A DNA stretch of 52,780 bases from Brevundimonas sp. (GTDB taxonomy: Bacteria > Pseudomonadota > Alphaproteobacteria > Caulobacterales > Caulobacteraceae), in contig NZ_JAUSOE010000169.1 of assembly GCF_030656255.1 (NCBI RefSeq), positions 1-52,780 of the forward strand, in the 5' to 3' direction. Positions 46,008-52,780 of the stretch are shown here, piece after piece (positions within the stretch are counted from its first letter, which is position 1; each line of letters starts with the position of its first letter). The notes beneath the pieces were generated by a model. The model had not been told where the DNA came from and searched no databases. It was given only the letters and a program-made list of their open reading frames with translations. Both the position numbers and the translations under genes were made by a program.

Positions 46008-46023
46008 TACCAACCGGACGGTA
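46008..46023. promoter_or_regulatory. candidate TetR operator TACC-N2-CCGG-N2-GGTA
   Basis: A 16-base dyad, TACCAACCGGACGGTA, symmetric at 12 of 16 positions, lies 9 bases upstream of the TetR ATG. Its position over the start region of the operon and its symmetry are typical of TetR-type autoregulation. Confidence 0.6.
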
Positions 46024-46133
46024 AGCGATCAATCCCGAAGTCGGGCGCTGTGCTTACGGCCGCGCGACCGCCACACTGAGCTTTCCAGTGGAATCTCGGC
46101 GCCAGACCCCTTAGATCACCCCTGTTTCCGCCC

Positions 46134-46179
46134 CCTCCACCGCCGCGCGCGGTCCCCCTCCCCCGTTTCGCGGTGGAGG
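46134..46179 (+). promoter_or_regulatory. hairpin enclosing the ribosome-binding site of the ABC-F gene
   Basis: Perfect 10-base arms (46134-46143 CCTCCACCGC and 46170-46179 GCGGTGGAGG) are separated by 26 bases. The 3' arm contains the GGTGGAGG ribosome-binding site of the gene starting at 46192, so folding would hide it. The loop is C-rich. Some ABC-F genes are controlled in their leaders; that this one is so controlled is inference. Confidence 0.5.
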
Positions 46180-46191
46180 ATCGAAAGTCAC

Positions 46192-48005
<1,814 letters not shown>

Positions 48006-48009
<4 letters not shown>

Positions 48010-48182
48010 CCTTCCTTTTCGTCGCCTTCCGCAGGAGTCTTGGATCCCCCGCGGCGGTTCTGAGCCACGCCCACGGCGATGAAGGCGACGAGGCCGAAGG
48101 CGAACCACAGGCCGAAATCCTTGGTCAACAGGCCGATCAGCCCGAAGATCAGGAGGACGCCGAATGGAGTGAGCTTTTTCAT
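48006..48182 (-). CDS. small membrane protein, 58 residues
   Basis: The frame on the - strand begins MKKLTPFGVLLIFGLIGLLT, continues with a second hydrophobic stretch (LWFAFGLVAFIAVGVA), and ends in a charged tail (SKTPAEGDEKEG). Two membrane helices with a positive N-terminus and an acidic C-terminus are typical of real small inner-membrane proteins. Its stop overlaps the ABC-F stop on the other strand. Only a weak AGGG lies upstream. The family is not recognised. Confidence 0.62.
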
Positions 48183-48277
48183 GGCGCCGACCCTAGATCG
48201 GATTTCGGTGTTTGGCGAGTTGACCTACCCATCGGGCCCCTCTTGAAACCAATCCCGCCGTCACCCACTCCAGTGAC

Positions 48278-49258
48278 ATGACCCTGCGCACCCACGTCGT
48301 CGATTTCGCCCCCGCCCAGCAGGCGGCCGTGCGGCGGATCAACGCTGTCCTGGCCCGGGCGCCGCGCCTGCGCACCGACGCCTGGCGGATCGACGCCGGG
48401 CAGCGGCTGTCGCTGTGGCTGGATGCGGCGGCCGGGGCGATCACCGTGCCGCGTCTGCGCAAGCGCGGCGTCACGGTCGAGATCGTCCAGACCGACGGCG
48501 ACCAGCCCGTCCCCTTGCGCATCCTGCGGCCCGAAGGTCCCCCTCGCGCCGTCATCCTGGACATCCACGGCGGCGGCTGGGTGTTGGGCAGCGCCGGGCT
48601 GAACGACCGGCTGAACGCCCATCTGGCCCGCCACGGCTTCTGCGTCGTCTCGGTGGATTACCGCCTGCTGTCCGAGCGGCGCCAAGTCTATATCGACGCC
48701 GCCATATCCGACTGTCTGGCCGCCGCCCACTGGACCGTGACCAATGTGGACCGGCTGGGCGCGGCGACCGTCTTCCTGACCGGCGAATCCGCCGGCGCCC
48801 ATCTGGCGGCCCTGACCGCCGTGGCCCTGCGTGATCAGGGGCTGATCGACCTGGTCAAGGGCTGTGTCTTCACCTACGGCGTCTTCGACCTGTCGAGCAC
48901 GGAAAGCGTTCGCTCGGCCGGTCCCGAGACCCTGTTGTTCAACGGTCCCACAATGCAGTCCGACCTGGCCCGGCTGGCGCCCGACCGTGACGAGGCGGGC
49001 CTGCGCCGTCCCGACGTCTCGCCCCTGTACGCCGACCTGACCGGCCTGCCGCCCGCCCTGTTCCTGGCCGGCGAATACGACCCGCTGTTCGAGGACAGCC
49101 TGCTGATGGCCACCCGCTGGGGCGAAGCCTCTGACGCCGACCTGATCCGCGTGCCCGAAGTCCCCCACGGCTTCCTGCATTTCGGCGGCCCGGCCGCGCG
49201 GGGGGCGCGGGGCGCGATCCGGCATTGGCTGAACGCTCGGCTCGCCACGGGGTCCTAA
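48278..49258 (+). CDS. alpha/beta-hydrolase, HSL (GDXG) family esterase
   Basis: A 326-residue enzyme. The oxyanion-hole motif HGGGWVLG (near residue 97), nucleophile elbow GESAGAHLA (Ser near 170), Asp in LAGEYDPLF and His in EVPHGFLHF form the hormone-sensitive-lipase-type catalytic set. It probably hydrolyses short-chain esters in the cytoplasm. No signal peptide is seen. The natural substrate is unknown. Confidence 0.92.
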   Translation: MTLRTHVVDFAPAQQAAVRRINAVLARAPRLRTDAWRIDAGQRLSLWLDAAAGAITVPRLRKRGVTVEIVQTDGDQPVPLRILRPEGPPRAVILDIHGGGWVLGSAGLNDRLNAHLARHGFCVVSVDYRLLSERRQVYIDAAISDCLAAAHWTVTNVDRLGAATVFLTGESAGAHLAALTAVALRDQGLIDLVKGCVFTYGVFDLSSTESVRSAGPETLLFNGPTMQSDLARLAPDRDEAGLRRPDVSPLYADLTGLPPALFLAGEYDPLFEDSLLMATRWGEASDADLIRVPEVPHGFLHFGGPAARGARGAIRHWLNARLATGS

Positions 49259-49347
49259 GTCGCTTTCGCGTTGTCGCCGGCCTTGATTACGCTTACCGCA
49301 GGAGCAGAACGTCGCATCACGTCGGCGGTAAGGGTCGGGAGCACAGC

Positions 49348-50331
49348 TTGAATCTGGCGTTGGTCCGCAGCAGGCCGATCTATGGCTATGGCCTGGCGAT
49401 CTGCGCCTGGCTGACGGCCTTTGTCGTGCGGCTGTCGCTGGCCGACTGGTTCCCGCCCGGCTTCCCCTATCTGACCTTCTTCCCCGCCGTCGTGGTGGCC
49501 GCCTATTTCGCCGGTCTGGGACCGGCGGTGCTGACCGCCGTCCTGTCGGGCCTGACCGCCTGGTGGTTCTGGATCGGCGCGCCGGGCTTTGACTGGAGCA
49601 CGGCGACGGGTCTGGCCCTGGGCTTCTATGTCTTCGTGGTCGCGGTCGACGTCTTCTTCATCGTGGGCATGAATTCGGCCACCGACAATCTGCGGCGCGA
49701 GGTGGCGCGCAACGCCGCCCTGGCCGAGAGCCGCGACCTGCTGCTGAAGGAGGTTCAGCACCGGGTCTCCAACAATATCCAGGTGGTCAGCAGCCTGCTG
49801 CGGCTCGAGGCGGGGATGTCGAAGGACCCCGCCGCTCGTCGCGCCCTCTCCGACGCCTCGGCGCGCACCGCCATGATCGCCAATGTGCAGCGCAGCCTGC
49901 TCGACGCCGACGGTTCGGCGGCGCCCTTCGACGACCTGGCGCGCCAGTTGGTCCTCGACGCCCTGAACGCCGCCGGCCGCACGGACGTGACCGTCGTTGT
50001 CGAGGAAGCCCGGCACGCCCTGACGGCGGACGAGGCCACGCCGGTCGTCCTGATCCTGTTGGAATGCGTCAACAACGCCCTGGAACACGCCTTCCCCGAC
50101 AGTCCCGGCCGCATCCACGTCCGCCTGTATGAACAGGGGTCGGAACGCCGCCTGGAGGTGCGCGACGACGGGGCCGGACCGCCGCCAGACTTCGATCCCG
50201 CCAAGGGGCGCAGCCTGGGCCTGCGGATCGTCCTCGGCCTGGCGGATCAGCTTCACGGCCGCTTCAGCATCGTCGACGCCGCCCCCGGCGCCCTGTGTGT
50301 TCTCAGCTACCCCCGACCCGCCGCGCACTGA
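49348..50331 (+). CDS. membrane histidine kinase, DUF4118 + HisKA_2/HATPase
   Basis: A 327-residue sensor kinase. Residues about 10-110 hold four membrane helices of the DUF4118 (KdpD-like) type (SLADWFPPGFPYLTFFPAVV). The phosphorylated His lies in LLLKEVQHRVSNNIQVVSSL (near residue 138), the HisKA_2 pattern. The HATPase domain shows LLECVNNALEHAFP and VRDDGAGPPP. The start is probably TTG 49348, six bases after GGGAG; no better ATG is near. No response regulator adjoins it. HisKA_2/HWE kinases in alphaproteobacteria often feed the general stress response, which is a possible role. Confidence 0.85.
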   Translation: MNLALVRSRPIYGYGLAICAWLTAFVVRLSLADWFPPGFPYLTFFPAVVVAAYFAGLGPAVLTAVLSGLTAWWFWIGAPGFDWSTATGLALGFYVFVVAVDVFFIVGMNSATDNLRREVARNAALAESRDLLLKEVQHRVSNNIQVVSSLLRLEAGMSKDPAARRALSDASARTAMIANVQRSLLDADGSAAPFDDLARQLVLDALNAAGRTDVTVVVEEARHALTADEATPVVLILLECVNNALEHAFPDSPGRIHVRLYEQGSERRLEVRDDGAGPPPDFDPAKGRSLGLRIVLGLADQLHGRFSIVDAAPGALCVLSYPRPAAH

Positions 50332-50951
50332 CATCGCGCAACTGGGTTTCTGTGGACAAGACAAAACACTGATCCGCCAACGCGAATTCGATCCGTCCAC
50401 CGATGTTCACAGACTTGTCCACCGCCGCCGGGCCAATCGTGCACATCGGGGCGAGTTCGGGCGCTTGCCTCATAGCGGGTTTCGCGAGAACGTCAACGGG
50501 CCGAGGGACACGGCGGCGCGGAAATCGGGGGAGACCCCGGCCTCAAGCGAACCGGCCCGGCTCTACGACCCGGCGCGATCGGGCGATCTTCGGATCGTAA
50601 CGGGCGACGGGCGGGATCCACGGCCCCGGTCTTTTGACGGTCTAAGGATCGACAAGGACGGGGGAACCGGATCGGGATCGACGGACGACGCGGACGCAAT
50701 GCCGTGGGACGCCAGAGACCCGGAGCGCGACAGGATACAGCCGACCGCCCTTTCGGGTTCGCTCGAAACGGCGCTGACGCCAAGGTCCAGACCCAGCCGG
50801 CCAAGTCCAACCCGGACTTGGCGAGGGGACGAAGAGCACGGGTTCCCCCCGAACGCTTCGTCCCCTCGCTCAATTCTGGCTCCGATTTCACACACTTACG
50901 CTAGACAGACGCCGCGCCATCTGCACCCATGCCGTGCAGTTGGAGGCCGTC
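50332..50951. other. 620-base gene-free stretch with three successive hairpins
   Basis: No convincing protein is seen in any frame. Near the kinase gene are TGTGGACAA (50351-50359) and TTGTCCACC (50415-50423), an inverted pair one or two changes from DnaA boxes. Towards the next gene are three hairpins in a row: 50746-50773 (CGCC/GGCG with inner TTTCG/CGAAA), 50801-50821 (CCAAGTCC/GGACTTGG) and 50821-50869 (perfect 14-base arms, GCGAGGGGACGAAG). It may encode a structured RNA or be a leader or control region for the downstream gene. I looked for tmRNA, RNase P RNA, SRP RNA and tRNA hallmarks and found none. Confidence 0.5.
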
Positions 50952-52136
50952 ATGCGTGCGATACAATTCCCTCTCTACGCCCTGGCCGCCGCCGCAGTTG
51001 CGGCAGGTTCGGCCAAAGCCGACCAACTGCCGGAATATGTCGGCCCACCCGTCATCATTCCGACGCCCCCGCCTCCGCCCATCATCGTAAGGACAGGCGC
51101 TCTGGCCGAACCGGTCGAGGCCGCCATACTGCGCGTGCCCCAGGCTGAGGCGACGTGCGAAGGGGTCGTGGTCGCTCCGACCTACAACGATCCCCTTGCC
51201 GCCGCGCCACAGCGTCAAGGCGCGTCGTACGGCGACGCGGTCCTGGCTTTCTCGATCGGCCCCGACGGACGGACCCTGGACATCCGCCCGGATGAGGGGC
51301 CGCCCATCCTGTTCGACACCCTCCAGGCCGGGCTCGCCGCCTGGCGTTTTCCGGCCCAGGCGCGCAAGGATTGCCGCCTGACCGTTCACTGGCGCGCGGT
51401 CGGCGTAGACGAAGCTGAAACGCCCGACCTGCTGAACTATTTCGCCGTCAACCGCGACCGTGGCGCCCTGCGCGACGCCGTGGCTAAACGTTTGGGTGGA
51501 GCTGGCGCCGACTGCGGCGACCGCTTCGGCGGACGGCGCCCCGCCGTCATGGCCTATCCTGACTTCCAAAAAGGTCATCGCCCGCCGCCCGGCGGACGCA
51601 GCTGGACCGTGGTCCGTTGGAACATCGACGCCGAGGGTCGTACGACCGATGTCGAGACTCTGGGCTCGTCCGGCGACGTCGATCTGGACGCCGAGGCCCG
51701 ACGCGCCACCGCCGACAGCCGTATGCACCCCGGCCCGGCCCGCGTCGGCTGCGTCTACAACTTCTACCGCCTGGGCGAGACTCTGGAGGCTCCCCCCATG
51801 CCTCCGGAGGACCAGCGGCAAGATCTTCTTCAGCAGTGCCCGCCGGCTGTCGCCGAACGCTTCAAGGTCCGATCCCATCTGGGTTTCCCGAGAGCATTCC
51901 GCGACCGCTCCATCGAGGGCTGGGCTCTGATCCGCTTCGATATCGCCCCCTGGGGCCAGATCGGCAACGCCTCGGTGATCGAGGCCCAGCCGGCCGCCGC
52001 CTTCGGCGTCGACGCCCTGCGGCTGGTGCAGTCCAGCCAGGCCACGCCGGGGTTCGAGGCCGGCGTCCGGTGCGTTGTTCCCGTCCGCTACAAGCTGCGG
52101 GACGAAACGGCTGCGCCCGACGTGGATCAGAACTGA
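50952..52136 (+). CDS. periplasmic protein with repeated TonB_C-like domains
   Basis: A 394-residue precursor with a signal peptide (1-23, ending AKA) and a Pro-rich stretch (PTPPPPP) near residue 40. The C-terminal 110 residues match the TonB C-terminal fold (GWALIRFDIAPWGQIGNASV, GVDALRLVQSS, VRCVVPVRYKL). Two earlier segments (about 75-150 and 180-260, each with a V-x-W/F-x-I-x-x-x-GRT core) look like diverged copies. There is no N-terminal TonB membrane anchor, so it is not an ordinary energy transducer. Function is unknown. GGAGG lies 6 bases before ATG 50952. Confidence 0.78.
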   Translation: MRAIQFPLYALAAAAVAAGSAKADQLPEYVGPPVIIPTPPPPPIIVRTGALAEPVEAAILRVPQAEATCEGVVVAPTYNDPLAAAPQRQGASYGDAVLAFSIGPDGRTLDIRPDEGPPILFDTLQAGLAAWRFPAQARKDCRLTVHWRAVGVDEAETPDLLNYFAVNRDRGALRDAVAKRLGGAGADCGDRFGGRRPAVMAYPDFQKGHRPPPGGRSWTVVRWNIDAEGRTTDVETLGSSGDVDLDAEARRATADSRMHPGPARVGCVYNFYRLGETLEAPPMPPEDQRQDLLQQCPPAVAERFKVRSHLGFPRAFRDRSIEGWALIRFDIAPWGQIGNASVIEAQPAAAFGVDALRLVQSSQATPGFEAGVRCVVPVRYKLRDETAAPDVDQN

Positions 52137-52180
52137 ACCCCCGCCTTCCCAAGGCCCCCATCCCCCCGTAAAGCAGGGCC

Positions 52181-52780
52181 ATGATCCAGCTTGGGAATCG
52201 CCTGCTGACCCGTCGCCGCGCCCTGCTCGCGGGCGGTGCGGCCGTGGTCGGGGGGGCGGCGCTGGGCCTGCGCGCCTGTGACCGCTCAGAGGCGCCGGTG
52301 GATGAGCAGGGCCGGGTGCGGCTGCGTTTCGCCACCGACTGGCGGGCTCAGGCCGAGCAGGGCGGCTTCTACCAGGCCCTGGCGACCGGCGCCTATGAGA
52401 AGCGCGGGCTGAACGTCCAGATCGTCCAGGGCGGGCCGGGCGTGAACGTGCCGCAGCTGCTGGCCTCGGGCGCCGTCGAACTGGGCATGGGGTCCAACAG
52501 CTTCATCCCGATGAACCTGGTCGCGGCCGGCGCACCCGTTAAGGCCGTCGCCGCCTTCTTCCAGAAGGACCCCCAGGTCCTGATCGCCCACCCCGATCCG
52601 GCGCTGGAGACCATCGCCGATCTGGCCGGCCGGCCCTTCCTGCTGGCCGACGCCTCGATCAACGCCTTCTGGGTCTGGCTGAAGGCCAAATACGGCTTCA
52701 CCGACGACCAGGTGCGCAAATACACCTTCAACCTGGCGCCCTTCCTGGCCGACGAGCGGGCGGTGCAGCAGGGCTATCTG
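52181..52780 (+). CDS. NMT1/THI5-like ABC transporter substrate-binding protein, N-terminal part (3' end outside window)
   Basis: The open frame from ATG 52181 runs to the window end (200 codons). The N-terminus has a Tat-type motif (LTRRRALLAGG) and a Cys at LGLRACD that could be lipidated. The mature part (RLRFATDWRAQAEQGGFYQA, GAYEKRGLNVQIVQGGPGVN, VPQLLASGAVELGMGS) matches the NMT1/SsuA-like family that binds pyrimidine precursors, nitrate or sulfonates for an ABC importer. The ligand cannot be told from this part. The partner permease and ATPase would lie downstream. Confidence 0.87.
   Translation, partial: MIQLGNRLLTRRRALLAGGAAVVGGAALGLRACDRSEAPVDEQGRVRLRFATDWRAQAEQGGFYQALATGAYEKRGLNVQIVQGGPGVNVPQLLASGAVELGMGSNSFIPMNLVAAGAPVKAVAAFFQKDPQVLIAHPDPALETIADLAGRPFLLADASINAFWVWLKAKYGFTDDQVRKYTFNLAPFLADERAVQQGYL

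Noticed and set aside
50351-50423. DnaA-box-like pair suggesting a replication origin
   Set aside because: Only two imperfect boxes, no AT-rich unwinding region, and no origin-linked genes such as hemE, dnaA, parAB or gidA nearby.
50704-50904. 66-codon frame in the gene-free stretch
   Set aside because: No ribosome-binding site, no fold-like pattern, and it spans the hairpins; better explained as non-coding.

Overview
The window is a high-GC alphaproteobacterial chromosome segment. It most likely comes from Caulobacterales, probably Brevundimonas or a close relative. This is an inference from gene content: an RcGTA-type gene transfer agent cluster, a TorF-type porin, an SLC45-like maltose/sucrose transporter and the overall sequence style. 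No database was searched. No tRNA, rRNA, CRISPR array, insertion sequence or integrase was seen.

Layout. (1) 1-4687, + strand: alpha-glucan utilisation, with the end of a GH97 glucosidase, an SLC45/SUT-like sugar symporter and a secreted GH15 glucoamylase. (2) 4744-6884, - strand: a TorF-like porin and the ammonium channel AmtB. (3) 7100-16487, - strand: one long branched-chain amino acid operon, leader-ilvD-ilvC-ilvG-ilvM-leuA-leuC-leuD-leuB. It is headed by a 50-codon leader peptide rich in Leu/Ile/Val codons and a transcription attenuator. The enzymes are of types expected to be weakly feedback-inhibited (IlvG/IlvM-like AHAS, and a LeuA without its regulatory domain), so attenuation is probably the main control. 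(4) 16739-20445, + strand: glycolysis genes gap, a small membrane protein, pgk and fba. (5) 20450-28120: housekeeping genes, including a DUF2799 lipoprotein, an RluD-type pseudouridine synthase, a GNAT protein, the heat-shock sigma factor RpoH, an unusual response regulator, purA, serC and a DnaJ-class co-chaperone.

(6) 28209-43204, - strand: a complete RcGTA-like structural cluster, gp1 to gp15 in canonical order (terminase, portal, gp3.5, protease, capsid, connectors, tail, tape measure, NlpC/P60 peptidase, baseplate protein). Most neighbours overlap by 4 bases (ATGA/GTGA). Three non-GTA loci lie on the opposite strand at intergenic positions: an orphan Phd antitoxin with a toxin stub, a small secreted protein, and a cold-shock-like/DUF805 membrane protein. 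Six copies of a GC-rich palindromic repeat family lie in the cluster and nowhere else in the window. Four of them are read through in frame as protein, giving gp4, gp10 and gp14 new N-termini and gp15 an internal loop.

(7) 43410-52780: a YcgN-type Cys-cluster protein, a soluble MCP-like/Cache protein, an SMR efflux pump with its TetR regulator, an ABC-F protein whose ribosome-binding site lies in a hairpin, a 58-residue membrane protein, an HSL-type esterase, a DUF4118 histidine kinase, a 620-base gene-free stretch with three hairpins, a TonB_C-domain periplasmic protein, and the start of an NMT1-type ABC substrate-binding protein.
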